A DNA stretch of 64,000 nt, from assembly GCF_014926405.1 (NCBI RefSeq), contig NZ_JACXXJ020000005.1, positions 2,299,001 through 2,363,000 of the forward strand, read 5' to 3'. The number at the start of each line of letters is the position of its first letter. The stretch's first letter is position 1. The notes under the pieces were generated by a model. It worked only from the letters and a program-made list of their open reading frames with translations. It was not told the origin of the DNA and searched no databases. Below, piece after piece: positions 26,180 to 36,778 of this stretch. This DNA comes from Agrobacterium vitis (GTDB lineage: Bacteria > Pseudomonadota > Alphaproteobacteria > Rhizobiales > Rhizobiaceae). A program made the translations under genes and the position numbers.

Positions 26180-28864
26180 TCAAACTTCCTTCGCCATGAG
26201 GCGCCTCTGCTTTATGCTTGCCTGGGCGGCGGACAGCCGGGCGATCGGCACCCGGAAGGGTGAGCAGGAGACATAATCCAGCCCGACATCCTCGCAGAAA
26301 TGGATTGAGGCCGGGTCGCCGCCATGTTCGCCGCAAATACCGAGCTTCATATCGGGACGGGTCTGGCGACCGCGCTCGGCGGCCATGCGGATCAACTCGC
26401 CGACCCCGTCGAAATCCAGCGAGATGAATGGATCGCGCTCGATAATCCCCTTGCGTTGATAGGTGGGAATGAAGGCGGCCGCATCGTCGCGTGACATGCC
26501 GAACGTGGTCTGGGTCAGGTCATTGGTACCGAAGGAGAAAAATTCCGCAGCCTCGGCAATCACATGGGCGCGGATGGCGGCGCGCGGCAACTCGATCATC
26601 GTGCCGACCAGATAGGAGATTTCCAGCTTGCCTTCCCGCATCACTTCGGAGGCAATCCGGTCGATCACGCCCTTCACATAATCCAGCTCGGAACGCAGCC
26701 CGACCAGCGGCACCATGATCTCAGGCACGACCGGTGCACCGGTCTCAAGGCCTGCGGCAACAGCGGCTTCGAAAATCGCCCGCGCCTGCATCTCGGCAAT
26801 TTCAGGATAGGAAATCGCCAACCGGCAGCCGCGATGGCCGAGCATGGGGTTGAACTCGTGCAAAGCCTCGACCCGCTGCGCCAGAGCGCGCGGCTCCATG
26901 CCCATCGCCACCGCCACCTCGGCGATTTCCTTGACGGTCTTCGGCAGGAATTCATGCAATGGCGGATCGAGCAGCCGAATCGTCACCGGCAGGCCATGCA
27001 TGATGGTAAACAGCTCGGTGAAGTCCGAGCGTTGCATCGGCAACAGCTTGTCGAGCGCGGCGCGCCGTCCGGCCTCGTTTTCAGCCAGAATCATCTCTCG
27101 CATCACATGGATGCGCTCACCTTCGAAAAACATGTGTTCAGTGCGGCAAAGGCCGATACCCTCCGCTCCAAAAGAGCGGGCGGCACGGGCATCGCCCGGC
27201 GTATCGGCATTGGTGCGCACCGTCATGCGACGCGTGCGGTCGGCCCATTGCATCAGCTGGGCAAAATCCCCCGACAGTTCCGGTTGCAGCATCGGCACGG
27301 CGCCCTGCAAAACCTGGCCGGAGGAACCATCTATGGTGATGATATCACCCTTCTTCAGCTTGACGCCGACGCCCAGCAGCACGCCATTGCGGATATCGAC
27401 CCGCATGCTGCCCGCACCGGCCACGCAGGGAATGCCCATGCCGCGCGCCACCACCGCCGCATGGCTGGTCATGCCGCCACGGGTGGTCAGGATGGCTTCG
27501 GCGGCATGCATGCCGTGAATGTCTTCCGGGCTGGTTTCCATGCGCACCAGAATGACCTTGCGGCCTTCTTCCTTGGCGCTGACAGCATCTTCGGCGGTAA
27601 AGACGATTTCGCCGGTAGCCGCCCCCGGCGACGCCGGCAGGCCTGAGCCGATCACATCCCGCGCCACGCGCGGATCGATGGTGGGATGCAAAAGCTGGTC
27701 CAGCGACGCCGGCTCGATGCGCGACACCGCCTCGTCCTCGTCGATCAGCCCTTCCGCCACCATATCGACAGCGATCTTCATGGCCGCCTTGGTGGTGCGC
27801 TTGCCGGAGCGGGTCTGCAACATCCATAGCTTACCGCGCTCGATGGTGAATTCCACATCCTGCATGTCACGGTAATGGGTTTCAAGCTGCGCGCAGACCG
27901 CCGTAAACTCGGCAAAGGCCTTGGGCATCAGCTTTTCCATCGACGGCTTGTCGGAACCGCTTTCCAGCCGCGCCCGCTCACTCAGGGATTGCGGGGTGCG
28001 GATACCCGCTACCACGTCCTCACCCTGGGCATTGACCAGAAACTCGCCGTAAAGCTGGTTTTCGCCCGTCGACGGATTGCGGGTAAACGCCACCCCTGTG
28101 GCCGAACTGGAGCCGAGATTGCCAAACACCATGGCCTGGATATTGACCGCCGTGCCCCAATGGCCGGGAATATTGTGCAGCTGCCGATAGGTGATGGCGC
28201 GGGCGTTCATCCAGCTGGCAAACACCGCGGCCACCGCCCCCCAGAGCTGAACCTCAGGGTCCTGTGGAAAGGGTTCGCCCAGCTCATCCTCGATCAATTG
28301 CTTGTAGAGGTCCGTCACATGCTGCCATTCATCGGCGCTCAGTTCGGTGTCGAGTTCATGGCCAAACCGGCCCTTCTCATGCTCAAGGATTTCCTCGAAC
28401 ACTTCATGATCCAGCCCCAGAACGACATCGCCATACATCTGGATGAAGCGGCGGTAACTGTCCCAGGCAAAGCGGGCGTCTCCGGCGCGATGGGCAAGAC
28501 CGACCACCGTCTCATCGTTCAGGCCGAGATTGAGAACCGTATCCATCATGCCCGGCATGGAGGTGCGCGCACCCGAGCGAACCGACAAAAGCAAGGGATT
28601 TTTGGCATTGCCGAACGTGCGTCCTGTCTCGGCTTCGATCAGGTCGATACCGGCCAACACCTCTGCCTTCATGTCGTCGGCCAAACAGCGACCATGGGCG
28701 TAGAAATGCGTGCAAGCATCCGTGACAATCGTCAAACCCGGCGGCACGGGCAGGCCGAGACCCGCCATTTCGGCAAGATTGGCACCTTTACCGCCCAAAT
28801 GTTCAACATCGCCAGCACCGCCTTCAGCCTTGCCACCACCGAAGCTGTAGACCCACTTCCCCAT
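26180..28864 (-). CDS. ppdK: Pyruvate, phosphate dikinase
   Basis: PPDK interconverts pyruvate, ATP and phosphate with PEP, AMP and pyrophosphate. The 894-residue enzyme has the N-terminal ATP-grasp domain (GGKGANLAEM, SVRSGARTSMPGMMDT). The swivelling phosphohistidine domain TTRGGMTSHAAVVARGMG lies near residue 455. The C-terminal PEP barrel follows with FGTNDLTQTTFG and the catalytic cysteine in LGICGEHGGDP. Length fits the family. ATG 28864 starts at the conserved MGKWVYSFGGG; the frame continues to 29017 but that part is not conserved-looking. It is monocistronic. Confidence 0.96.
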   Translation of the reverse strand: MGKWVYSFGGGKAEGGAGDVEHLGGKGANLAEMAGLGLPVPPGLTIVTDACTHFYAHGRCLADDMKAEVLAGIDLIEAETGRTFGNAKNPLLLSVRSGARTSMPGMMDTVLNLGLNDETVVGLAHRAGDARFAWDSYRRFIQMYGDVVLGLDHEVFEEILEHEKGRFGHELDTELSADEWQHVTDLYKQLIEDELGEPFPQDPEVQLWGAVAAVFASWMNARAITYRQLHNIPGHWGTAVNIQAMVFGNLGSSSATGVAFTRNPSTGENQLYGEFLVNAQGEDVVAGIRTPQSLSERARLESGSDKPSMEKLMPKAFAEFTAVCAQLETHYRDMQDVEFTIERGKLWMLQTRSGKRTTKAAMKIAVDMVAEGLIDEDEAVSRIEPASLDQLLHPTIDPRVARDVIGSGLPASPGAATGEIVFTAEDAVSAKEEGRKVILVRMETSPEDIHGMHAAEAILTTRGGMTSHAAVVARGMGIPCVAGAGSMRVDIRNGVLLGVGVKLKKGDIITIDGSSGQVLQGAVPMLQPELSGDFAQLMQWADRTRRMTVRTNADTPGDARAARSFGAEGIGLCRTEHMFFEGERIHVMREMILAENEAGRRAALDKLLPMQRSDFTELFTIMHGLPVTIRLLDPPLHEFLPKTVKEIAEVAVAMGMEPRALAQRVEALHEFNPMLGHRGCRLAISYPEIAEMQARAIFEAAVAAGLETGAPVVPEIMVPLVGLRSELDYVKGVIDRIASEVMREGKLEISYLVGTMIELPRAAIRAHVIAEAAEFFSFGTNDLTQTTFGMSRDDAAAFIPTYQRKGIIERDPFISLDFDGVGELIRMAAERGRQTRPDMKLGICGEHGGDPASIHFCEDVGLDYVSCSPFRVPIARLSAAQASIKQRRLMAKEV

Positions 28865-29286
28865 GGTCGTTTTCTTTCTCCGCCCGACTGTTCTTGTTTT
28901 CGCATCGGATTGCCCGAAAACCGGTTTCCACTTTTCGGTCCGATGCTTGTATCCCTCAAAAGACTTAGCGCATTCGTGATCCGTTGAAAATCTCATAATA
29001 TCAATCGTATCCCGCATTGCAGCATAATTGCGGCATCCCGCGCGAAAGATCCGTGTGTCGAGGCTCGACGCGGTATAGAGCGATGACTGATACCGGAACG
29101 CGGCCTACATCTGTTTCGATGGTAATTTTCTTGGTCAATCCATTGATATTTCACGAATTTGCGACGGAATGTCGCAAATTGGCTCAACCAATTGTGAAGA
29201 GAAATTAACGCCTCGGTAACCTCATGGCTGGCGGATTGGGGTAGAGAACGAACCGCGACCCACTCAACCAAAGGAGATTGCCAGAT
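28865..29286. other. Divergent promoter region of ppdK and the IalB-like gene
   Basis: Contains a 45-bp imperfect palindrome at 28902-28946 with ends GCATCGGA / TCCGATGC and core AAAACCGGTTTCCAC. I recognise this as a scattered repeat of rhizobial genomes. No gene was seen in the rest. Confidence 0.5.
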
Positions 29287-29790
29287 ATGTCATCACTACA
29301 AACCGTTGCATTAATGCTTGCCATTCTTGGGTTTTCGGCGAGCTTTGCATCGGCAGCCCCTCGGATGGTCAAGCAGTTCGATCACTGGGGGCTGTTTTCC
29401 TACAAGGATGGCGGCAAGACCGTTTGCTATGTGCTGTCCGTGCCTTCAAAGGAAGATCCTGTGGGCATTGACCATGGCAAGAATTTCTTCCTGATCGCCC
29501 CGAAAAAGACCGGCGGCGTCAATTATTACCCCCAGGCCGTGATGGGCTACAACGTCGCTCAGGGCTCGACCATCGATGTGAACGTCGATGACAAGACGTT
29601 CCAGATGGTGCCGAAAGCCAATGTCGGCTGGACCCGGCTGGAAGCAGAGGACGCCAAGGTGATTGCCGCCATGAAGCAAGGTCGCCGGATGACCGTGAAA
29701 ACCACCTCGAAGCGCGGCACCCACACGACCTATACCTATTCGCTACAGGGCGTTTCGGCGGCGCTGAAACAGGCCCAGGCCTGCCGCTGA
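29287..29790 (+). CDS. Invasion-associated locus B (IalB) family protein
   Basis: The 167-residue exported protein starts with a signal peptide (VALMLAILGFSASFASAA). The mature domain of the IalB family follows: QFDHWGLFSYKDGGKTVCYV, then APKKTGGVNYYP. A first cysteine in VCYVLS and a C-terminal QACR could form a disulfide. The family is periplasmic and of unclear function outside Bartonella. AAGGAG lies 11 bases before ATG 29287. The SH3-like gene follows after 17 bases. Confidence 0.85.
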   Translation: MSSLQTVALMLAILGFSASFASAAPRMVKQFDHWGLFSYKDGGKTVCYVLSVPSKEDPVGIDHGKNFFLIAPKKTGGVNYYPQAVMGYNVAQGSTIDVNVDDKTFQMVPKANVGWTRLEAEDAKVIAAMKQGRRMTVKTTSKRGTHTTYTYSLQGVSAALKQAQACR

Positions 29791-29807
29791 GATGTCCAAA
29801 ACCGACA

Positions 29808-30527
29808 ATGCCTGAAAAACGCCCCCTGACCGCCAAAGGTGGTTTCACACAAAGGCTCCAAGATGACGACGCCTTCTCACCGTCAACAGATTTCGCCGAT
29901 CTCAAATGCAACAAAGGCTTGAGACAGTCGAAAACTGAATACGGTCCGTCATGTTCAGTGGCTCCCCGTGTGAACCGCCGCGCCCTGCTGGCCACCCTGT
30001 TGCTGACCCCGTTGATCGGGGCGGCAAGCCTGCTTGCGCCCGGCACGGCTGCGGCCATGCCGATGCTCCGGCAGACGGGCCGCGTCACCGGCTATCCCCT
30101 GCCCCGATTTGCCTCGTTGAAGGCCGACAGGGTGCGGATGCGGGCTGGCCCTTCCACCGATTACCCCATCCGCTTTATCTACGAGGCTCGGGGCCTGCCG
30201 GTGGAAATCATCGAGGAATATGACAATTGGCGGCAGGTTCGCGATAGCGACGGCACCAGCGGCTGGATGTCGGCTGTCATGCTCAGCGGCGCGCGCACCG
30301 GTCTTGTCGCCCCCTGGCGCGGCTCAAAAGGCGATCTCGTCATGCTGCGCACCCGCCCGCTTGCCACGGCTGCCATCACCGCCCAACTCCAGCCACGGGT
30401 ACGGCTGAAAATCGGTGGCTGCGATGGGCATTGGTGTTCCGTCTCGGTAGAACGAGGTGGCCCTTCCGGCTTTGTCCGGCAAGGCCTGGTCTGGGGCGTT
30501 TATCCCGGAGAAACCATCGGCAATTGA
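29808..30527 (+). CDS. Exported bacterial SH3-domain protein
   Basis: The 239-residue frame has a hydrophobic segment LLATLLLTPLIGAASLLAPG near residue 65, after which two SH3b repeats are visible. The first is RVRMRAGPSTDYPIRFIYEA...WRQVRDSDGTSGWM and the second LVMLRTRPLATAAITAQL...SVSVERGGPSGFV. Such proteins sit in the periplasm and may bind peptidoglycan. The true start may be a GTG near 29970, which would put the signal peptide at the N-terminus; the longer start is kept because it follows the IalB gene closely. Function unknown. Confidence 0.78.
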   Translation: MPEKRPLTAKGGFTQRLQDDDAFSPSTDFADLKCNKGLRQSKTEYGPSCSVAPRVNRRALLATLLLTPLIGAASLLAPGTAAAMPMLRQTGRVTGYPLPRFASLKADRVRMRAGPSTDYPIRFIYEARGLPVEIIEEYDNWRQVRDSDGTSGWMSAVMLSGARTGLVAPWRGSKGDLVMLRTRPLATAAITAQLQPRVRLKIGGCDGHWCSVSVERGGPSGFVRQGLVWGVYPGETIGN

Positions 30528-30578
30528 GGTTTTACAACCAGAATGCCAGATGGTTTCCCAAGCAAGATCCGCAGCCGG

Positions 30579-31829
30579 TCAAGGCTTGACCATGGAGGGC
30601 GTTGCATGGCCTGGCACGCCCTTCGCGGTGCTATCCTGCGGCAGGTCGCGCAGCCGTGACAACAGCAGAACGGTTGCGATACCAGCGATAACAGCCACCG
30701 GCACGATCGCCATCAACACCTCGGTCGGCGAGCGTCCAGCGGCAATCAAACCACCGGCAAACAGCGGCCCGACCACCGAGCCGACCCGTCCGACGGCGAC
30801 AGCAAGCCCGACACCGGTGCCACGAACATCCGGCGCATAGCATTGCGGCGCAATGCCGTAGAGCAGCGACTGAGCCGCCATGACGCTCACCCCGATCAAC
30901 GCACCGGCAATGGCATTGGCGGCAAAATTGGCCGGTGCCAGTCCCAGCAGCACAAGAGAGACCACCAAAAGAAGGAAGCAGAGCGAACCGTTGAGAACCT
31001 TGCGCTTCCCATCAAGGAACCATCCACCCGTCAAGCCACCCACGGCCCCGGCGATATTGAAAATCACCTGAATGAGGCCAGCCTGCTGGCGATCCAGCCC
31101 GCGCGTCACCAGAAGGGTCGGCAACCAGTTGAGAAGCAGATACAGGACCATAATGCCAAAGAAAAAGCCCGTCCAGAGCAGGACGCTACGCAGCGCCGTA
31201 TCGGCGGAGAACACCTGACGCCAGGCACCCTCCTTCTTGGTCTTTTCTGACTTTTCGACCTTGAGCTGCGGCAGCATCATAAACAGCGGCAACACGAGCA
31301 GCATCGGCATGATGCCGCCGGCAATGAAGATGGTGCGCCAGTCGTCGTGCAGACCGGCCATAGCCACCACGCTGGCAATCGCGCCGCCAAACGGAATACC
31401 GGCATACATGATAGACACCGCCCGGCCGCGCCGCTCCGGCGTGGTCGATTCGACAGCAATGGCCACCAGATTCGGCAGCGCCCCGCCCAAGCCGACGCCG
31501 GTGAGGAACCGCATGGCGATCAGCCCTTCCACGGATGTGACTGCTGCCGTGGCGAGCGAGAAGATCCCGAAGATGAAAAGCGCCAGGCTAAGGCCCAAAC
31601 GGCGTCCGAACCGGTCGGAGATCATACCGCCGGAAACGGCGCCAAAGATCAGGCCGAAGGTAGCGGAAGAAAAGAACAGTCCCATCTGGGCGGGTGTCAG
31701 CCCGAAGACCGGCGCCAGTTTCGGTGCCGCCACGCCCGCAGCCTGAAGGTCGAAACCTTCAATCATCGCCGCCAGAAAAATCAGAAAAATGATCCGGGAC
31801 GAGCCCGGTCGCGATGTTGTCGACAGCAT
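30579..31829 (-). CDS. MFS transporter, aromatic acid:H+ symporter type (MhpT-like)
   Basis: The 416-residue protein has 12 TM helices. The AAHS-family N-terminus is FLAAMIEGFDLQAAGVAAPK and the loop motif SDRFGRRLG follows TM2. The second-half loop motif is GWFLDGKRK. The aspartate in EGFD in TM1 is the family signature for uptake of aromatic acids such as phenylpropionates or protocatechuate. No aromatic catabolic genes are adjacent, so the substrate is open. ATG 31829 has a perfect GGGAGG five bases upstream and is favoured over 31841. Confidence 0.88.
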   Translation of the reverse strand: MLSTTSRPGSSRIIFLIFLAAMIEGFDLQAAGVAAPKLAPVFGLTPAQMGLFFSSATFGLIFGAVSGGMISDRFGRRLGLSLALFIFGIFSLATAAVTSVEGLIAMRFLTGVGLGGALPNLVAIAVESTTPERRGRAVSIMYAGIPFGGAIASVVAMAGLHDDWRTIFIAGGIMPMLLVLPLFMMLPQLKVEKSEKTKKEGAWRQVFSADTALRSVLLWTGFFFGIMVLYLLLNWLPTLLVTRGLDRQQAGLIQVIFNIAGAVGGLTGGWFLDGKRKVLNGSLCFLLLVVSLVLLGLAPANFAANAIAGALIGVSVMAAQSLLYGIAPQCYAPDVRGTGVGLAVAVGRVGSVVGPLFAGGLIAAGRSPTEVLMAIVPVAVIAGIATVLLLSRLRDLPQDSTAKGVPGHATPSMVKP

Positions 31830-32115
31830 AATGCCTCCCATTGATGCCGATAACGGTTCAACCGCTCGCCTCCTCGCGCCCGGTCAGACCTTTTGGATAA
31901 TCCCTCAGCCATCCTGACCGCGCTATCTGCGCGGCAAGATGCCGTAAAGTATGTTGAGCATACTATTGGAATTGGCATTTAGCAATCGTGGCTTGCCAGC
32001 GAGGAGAAAATACCTCCGCAAAAAGGAAAACCTATATTTTCTATTTCAATACAAAGGATTGCGATCTTTCATCCGTCGCACCTAGCATGATTTAAAATCG
32101 CTATTTCTCAGACCA

Positions 32116-32532
32116 TCAGCCGGGAGCGCGCGCCAATGCGGTCTTTTCCGCCTCGCTTGGCGTGCCGAGGAAGATCTCGCCTTCCGCCTGGTCCTGAATA
32201 CGCATCACCGCATGCTTGCCATCGGCGGAAAACAGCACACGAACGGCGCTTTGCTCGCATCGTTTTGGCTGGCAGGCGTAGAATAATTGCATGGGCTTGG
32301 CGTCAACAGGCATTTCGACCGAAGCCAGCCCGATATAATCATCCTTACGGACCATGTTCAGCACCCAGAGCGGAATGCCCTGCCGCCCGCGCACCAGCCT
32401 CGTCAGCGCCTCGCGATGCGGCTTGGAGGTTTTCACGGTCTGCGCAAGGAAATTGCCGGAAAGATTTTCGGCTGCTGCTGGAATCGCAAAAAAGCAGGCA
32501 AGAGCGGTCAGCAGCAGTATCCAGCGGGGCAT
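32116..32532 (-). CDS. Ivy-like periplasmic lysozyme inhibitor
   Basis: The 138-residue protein has a signal peptide (ILLLTALACFFAIPAAA). A compact domain with ACQPKRCEQSAVRVLF follows near residue 88, which matches the C-K-P-H-D-C-type loop that blocks the lysozyme active site in Ivy inhibitors. Here the central residues are PKR rather than the canonical histidine-containing loop, so potency against lysozyme is uncertain. It would protect peptidoglycan against host or self lysozymes. Family assignment is by motif and size only. Confidence 0.7.
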   Translation of the reverse strand: MPRWILLLTALACFFAIPAAAENLSGNFLAQTVKTSKPHREALTRLVRGRQGIPLWVLNMVRKDDYIGLASVEMPVDAKPMQLFYACQPKRCEQSAVRVLFSADGKHAVMRIQDQAEGEIFLGTPSEAEKTALARAPG

Positions 32533-32620
32533 GGCGATCTCCTGTTGTATGCCTGCCCGACAGGTTCACGTTGAACCAGCCAGGCCATCCCTTCCTCTGT
32601 GTTTCTTTTGGTCCGATGCT

Positions 32621-32917
32621 CTATTTGCCTGCTAAATCGACGATGTCATGGATGTTGACCTCGCCAAGCCGCACAAGAGCTTCAGCAGATGCCAGCCTTA
32701 CGCCCGGATTTTCTTCGACCGCTCGCCCATACCAGTATTTGGCGGCATGCAGATCGCCGATTGCCTCGTAACAGATCCCGAGTCGCTCCCCAAGATATCC
32801 ACCATCGAGAGACTGATCGCCATCGGCCATGAACAGATAGATCTTGATCGCATCCGCGCTCCGGCCCGCTTTGATGAGGTCCTTGGCACGCCGCTCAAGC
32901 TGATTGAAATTGTACAC
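32621..32917 (-). CDS. Small TPR-like repeat protein
   Basis: The 98-residue protein is mostly helical with tetratricopeptide-like spacing (LIKAGRSADAIKIYLFMADG, then ICYEAIGDLHAAKYWYGRAV). It is probably a protein-protein interaction module; partner unknown. GTG 32917 is preferred because GAGGAAA lies seven bases upstream, whereas the longer ATG at 32962 lacks a good site. The smc stop lies a little upstream on the same strand. Confidence 0.65.
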   Translation of the reverse strand: MYNFNQLERRAKDLIKAGRSADAIKIYLFMADGDQSLDGGYLGERLGICYEAIGDLHAAKYWYGRAVEENPGVRLASAEALVRLGEVNIHDIVDLAGK

Positions 32918-32983
32918 GACGCTTTCCTCTGTATCTAAGGTGGACTTGCTCCCGTAGAGCATTCCAATCGGCCTTGTGAACCC

Positions 32984-35900
32984 TCACACAGCCTCGCGTA
33001 GCTGCTCCGCCGTCTGCAAATCCACGGACACCAGTTGCGAAACGCCCTGTTCGGCCATGGTGACGCCGAACAGCCGGTTCATGCGGGCCATGGTGATCGG
33101 ATTGTGGGTGATGATCACGAAACGGGTCTGGGTCGAGGCGGCCATTTCGTCCATCAGGTTGCAATAGCGCTCGACATTGTGGTCATCGAGCGGGGCGTCC
33201 ACTTCGTCAAGCACGCAGATCGGCGCTGGATTGGTGAGGAAGACGGCGAAGATAAGCGCCATGGCCGTCAGCGCCTGTTCGCCGCCCGATAGCAGCGTCA
33301 TGGTCTGCGGCTTCTTGCCAGGCGGACGGGCGAGGATTTCGAGGCCAGCATCCAGCGGATCGTCACTTTCGATCAGCTGCAATTCCGCCGTGCCGCCGTT
33401 AAACAAGTGGGTGAACAGCCGCTGGAATTGCGCATTGACCACGTCGAACGCCGCCACCAGCCGTTCCCGGCCCTCGCGGTTCAGGCTCTGGATCGCGCCA
33501 CGCAGCTTGCGGATCGCGTCGATCACGTCGTCGCGCTCCTTGATCAGGGCCGCGAGCTTGTCGGACAATTCCTTCTGTTCTTCATCGGCGCGCAGGTTGA
33601 CGGCACCCAGCCGTTCGCGCTCGATTTTCAGCCGGTCCAGATCGCGCTCAACTTCGCGCAGGTCAGGGATCGCGTCATCGGGTTTCAGCCCGGTCAGGCG
33701 GAAGGCTTCGTGCGGGCCGACATTGAGCGCTTCCTGAATACGGGCTTCGGCATCCTTGCGCCGCTCGCGTCCAGACAGCAACCGTTCTTCCGCCCGGCCC
33801 CGGCGCTCCCTTGCTTCGGCCAGCGCTGACAAGGCGCTAGCAGCGACCTGATCGGCTTGACGCTGGCGGGCCTCGGCTTCCACCAGCCGGTCCGCGGCAG
33901 TGCGCCGTGCGGCTTCAGCCTTGTCCAGCTCGCTCATCAGCAGGCGGCGCTTTTCATCGAATTCGTCGGGGGCAGCGTCCAGGTCGGCCATTTCGTCGCG
34001 GGCTTCCGCCTCGCGCTCCCTCAGCGTGGCGATATGCTGGCTGGCACTTGCCGCCCGCTGCGCCCAGCTTTGCCGTTCCTGACGGATCGCCATGATCCGG
34101 CGCTGGCGCTGGTCGTTTTCGCGGGCAAACCCTTCATGGCGGGCGCGAGCTTCGGCCACCAGTCCGCGACCGGTGGCAACCTCCATCTGTAATTGCCGCA
34201 ATTGGTCGTCCAGCGCCGTCAGGTCGGCCTGATCGGCAAGAGCGATCTGCGCCTCTTCGGCCAGGCTTTCAGCCTCTTCGATCTGGGCGCGAAGACCGTT
34301 TACCGCCTCTTCCACCACGGCGCGGCGGCGCAGCAGATCGCCGCTGGCCCGCTCGGCAGCGCTTAACGCATCGCGGGCTTCCGACAGCTGACGCAGGATC
34401 AACCGCTGGCGCTCACGCCCTTCGCCAAGACGCGCTTCGCTCGACGTTACCGCCTCGCGCCCTGCCTTCAATCGTTCTTCAGCCTCTTCCAGCCCGATGC
34501 GAGCCTCGTCCGTTTCTTCCTCCAGCACCGCCAAACGGTTTTTCTGGGCAAGACGAAGAGCCGCAGCACTTGGCGCTTCCGAACCGGTAACATGGCCGTC
34601 CCAACGATAAACCGCCCCCTCCCGCGTCACCAGCCGCTGGCCGGGTTTCAGGTCCGGTTGCAGGCGTTGCGCGGTATCGGCATCGGTGATGCCGATCTGT
34701 TTTAGCCTACGCAGCAAAGCTTGCGGTGCCGAGACATGCGTGGCGAGAGCGACGATGCCAGCAGGCAAAGCCGGGTCATCACTATCAGGCCCGGGCATGG
34801 CCCAATGGGCGGGCGCACGCGCATCGAGTGGGCTTTCCAGATCATCACCAAGCGCCGCCCCCAGCGCAGTTTCAAAGCCGCGCTCCACCGTCAGTGCGTC
34901 GGCCACCGGCGAAAATTCTCCGGCGCTGGCTGAAGCGGCCAGCATTTTGGCAATGGTTTTCGCCTCGGTTTCCAGCGCCGCCAATGCAGAGCGGGCCGCT
35001 TCCACCGGGCCGCGGGCCAGTGCCTCGGCCCGGCGCGCGGCACTTAAAGCCTCTTCCGCTTGCGCAACCGTGCTTTCGGCCTCTTCCACGGCATATTCAC
35101 CGGCTTCCACCGCCTCGCGCTTTTCCTCCGGGTCCGGCAGGGCCGCGAGCTTTTCGGCCACGGCGTCGAGTTCGCGGCCTGCCTCATCGGCCTGACGCTC
35201 CAGCCGCAGCCGCTTGTCGGCGAGGTCGCGCAGCGCCCGTTCCAGCTGGTTGCGCCCGGCTGCCGCCTCGGCGCGGTCAGCAGTGGCGGCGGAAAAGCGG
35301 GCTTCGCTATCGGCAAGGGTTGCCGATGCTTCCTCGAAAGCAATGCGCAGATCGTCCGCCTCCTGACCGCTTTCCGTCAGCACGTCTTCCAGTTCGGATT
35401 CCTCGGCAGCGAGCCGCTCGAGAATTTCGGCATTGTCATCGACCAGCCGCTGTTCGCGGGCAATGTCCTCTTCAAGCTGCAACAGCCGCCGGGTCAGTTC
35501 GTCGCGGCGCTTGAACAGCCGTCCGGCATCTTCCTCCAGCTGGCTGCGGGCAATCTGCAAGCGTTGCAGGCTGGCTGCGGCCTTGACCTCTTCGTCACGC
35601 AACGCAGGCAATTGCAGACTGGCAATGGCTTGGGCCTTGGCCGCTTCCATCTGCGCCTGCGCCCGCTCGGCAACCAGCGATGTCGTCTCGTTGAGCGAGG
35701 CTTCCGCCTCGGCCTCGGCCTGCCGCGCTTCCGTCCAGCGGATGTGCAGCAGCATGGCATCACGGGCGCGGATATCGGCAGACAGCATCTTGAAGCGATT
35801 GGCCTGACGGGCCTGACGTTTTAGGCTCTCGATCTGGCTTTCCAGCTGGGCGACGATATCCTCCAGCCGCTCCAGATTGGTTTCGGCGGCACGCAGCCGC

Positions 35901-36445
35901 AGTTCTGCCTCATGGCGGCGCGAATGCAGGCCGGAAATACCGGCGGCCTCTTCCAACAATTGCCGTCGTGCCTGCGGCTTGGCCTGGATCAGTTCGCCAA
36001 TCCGCCCCTGGCCGACCATCGACGGCGACCGCGCCCCGGTCGAGGCATCGGCAAACAGCAATTGCACATCCTTGGCGCGGGCTTCCTTGCCATTGATGCG
36101 ATAGACCGAACCGTTTTCCCGCTCAATGCGGCGGCTGACCTGGATTTCGTCGCTGTCGTTGAAGGCGGCGGGCGCGGTGCGGTCTGAATTGTCGAGATAA
36201 AGCCCAACCTCCGCCGAATTGCGGGCGGGGCGGTTGCCGGAGCCGGAAAAAATCACGTCATCCATGCCGGAAGCGCGCATGTTCTTATAGGAATTTTCCC
36301 CCATCACCCAGCGCAGCGCCTCTACCAGATTGGACTTGCCGCAGCCGTTCGGCCCGACCACGCCGGTCAATCCGCGTTCGATGATGAATTCGGTGGGCTC
36401 AACGAAGGATTTGAAGCCGACGACCCGAAGCTTGGTGAACTTCAT
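32984..36445 (-). CDS. smc: Chromosome segregation protein SMC
   Basis: SMC is the ATPase core of the bacterial condensin. The 1153-residue protein begins [14 protein letters not shown] with Walker [10 protein letters not shown] near residue 32. Long coiled-coil arms at about 170-490 and 660-970 flank a hinge around 500-640. The C-terminal head has signature [11 protein letters not shown] and Walker [17 protein letters not shown] 36445 has GAGG seven bases upstream. No scpA/scpB are nearby. It leads the smc-side of the smc, dsbA, DUF721, mutY group common in Rhizobiales. Confidence 0.96.
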   Translation of the reverse strand: MKFTKLRVVGFKSFVEPTEFIIERGLTGVVGPNGCGKSNLVEALRWVMGENSYKNMRASGMDDVIFSGSGNRPARNSAEVGLYLDNSDRTAPAAFNDSDEIQVSRRIERENGSVYRINGKEARAKDVQLLFADASTGARSPSMVGQGRIGELIQAKPQARRQLLEEAAGISGLHSRRHEAELRLRAAETNLERLEDIVAQLESQIESLKRQARQANRFKMLSADIRARDAMLLHIRWTEARQAEAEAEASLNETTSLVAERAQAQMEAAKAQAIASLQLPALRDEEVKAAASLQRLQIARSQLEEDAGRLFKRRDELTRRLLQLEEDIAREQRLVDDNAEILERLAAEESELEDVLTESGQEADDLRIAFEEASATLADSEARFSAATADRAEAAAGRNQLERALRDLADKRLRLERQADEAGRELDAVAEKLAALPDPEEKREAVEAGEYAVEEAESTVAQAEEALSAARRAEALARGPVEAARSALAALETEAKTIAKMLAASASAGEFSPVADALTVERGFETALGAALGDDLESPLDARAPAHWAMPGPDSDDPALPAGIVALATHVSAPQALLRRLKQIGITDADTAQRLQPDLKPGQRLVTREGAVYRWDGHVTGSEAPSAAALRLAQKNRLAVLEEETDEARIGLEEAEERLKAGREAVTSSEARLGEGRERQRLILRQLSEARDALSAAERASGDLLRRRAVVEEAVNGLRAQIEEAESLAEEAQIALADQADLTALDDQLRQLQMEVATGRGLVAEARARHEGFARENDQRQRRIMAIRQERQSWAQRAASASQHIATLREREAEARDEMADLDAAPDEFDEKRRLLMSELDKAEAARRTAADRLVEAEARQRQADQVAASALSALAEARERRGRAEERLLSGRERRKDAEARIQEALNVGPHEAFRLTGLKPDDAIPDLREVERDLDRLKIERERLGAVNLRADEEQKELSDKLAALIKERDDVIDAIRKLRGAIQSLNREGRERLVAAFDVVNAQFQRLFTHLFNGGTAELQLIESDDPLDAGLEILARPPGKKPQTMTLLSGGEQALTAMALIFAVFLTNPAPICVLDEVDAPLDDHNVERYCNLMDEMAASTQTRFVIITHNPITMARMNRLFGVTMAEQGVSQLVSVDLQTAEQLREAV

Positions 36446-36501
36446 GGGCGGGCCTCTTGGGGACGGGTCTGATGAGATGCAGGAAACGCTTCGGCCAAGG
36501 A

Positions 36502-36684
36502 TACCCCCCTCTGGCTTGCCAGCCATCTCCCCCTCAAGGGGGGAGATCGGGTCAGGATGGGTCTCACTCCATCATTTCGGCGGGCTTGCGCAGATCCGGG
36601 CGGACAATACCTGGGAACGACGGCAGCGTCTCTTGCCGATCTCCCCCCGTGAGGGGGAGATGTCCGGCAGGACAGGGGGGGGTA
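36502..36684. mobile_element. 183-bp TA-bounded inverted-repeat element A
   Basis: Two 49-bp arms in inverted orientation lie at 36502-36550 and 36636-36684. Each starts TACCCCCCTC or its complement and contains CATCTCCCCCTCAAGG and GGAGATCGG. The centre is 85 bp with no coding. Element B at 61063 has the same length and arms. TA at both ends fits the target duplication of IS630/Tc1-type elements; a MITE is inferred. Confidence 0.7.
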
Positions 36685-36778
36685 GACCCCACGCTCATCA
36701 CGCCAAAACCCTGACATCGGGCACGAAAAAACGGGCGCATGGCTTTCGCCACCGCCCGCCTTGATCGGATGCGCAGTG

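Noticed and set aside
28902..28946. Imperfect palindrome upstream of ppdK considered as a specific operator
   Set aside because: The core AAAACCGGTTTCCAC with GCATCGGA ends is a scattered rhizobial repeat, so gene-specific control is unlikely.
36502..36684. Inverted arms considered as the start of a CRISPR array or a terminator pair
   Set aside because: Only two arms in opposite orientation, no evenly spaced direct repeats and no cas genes.
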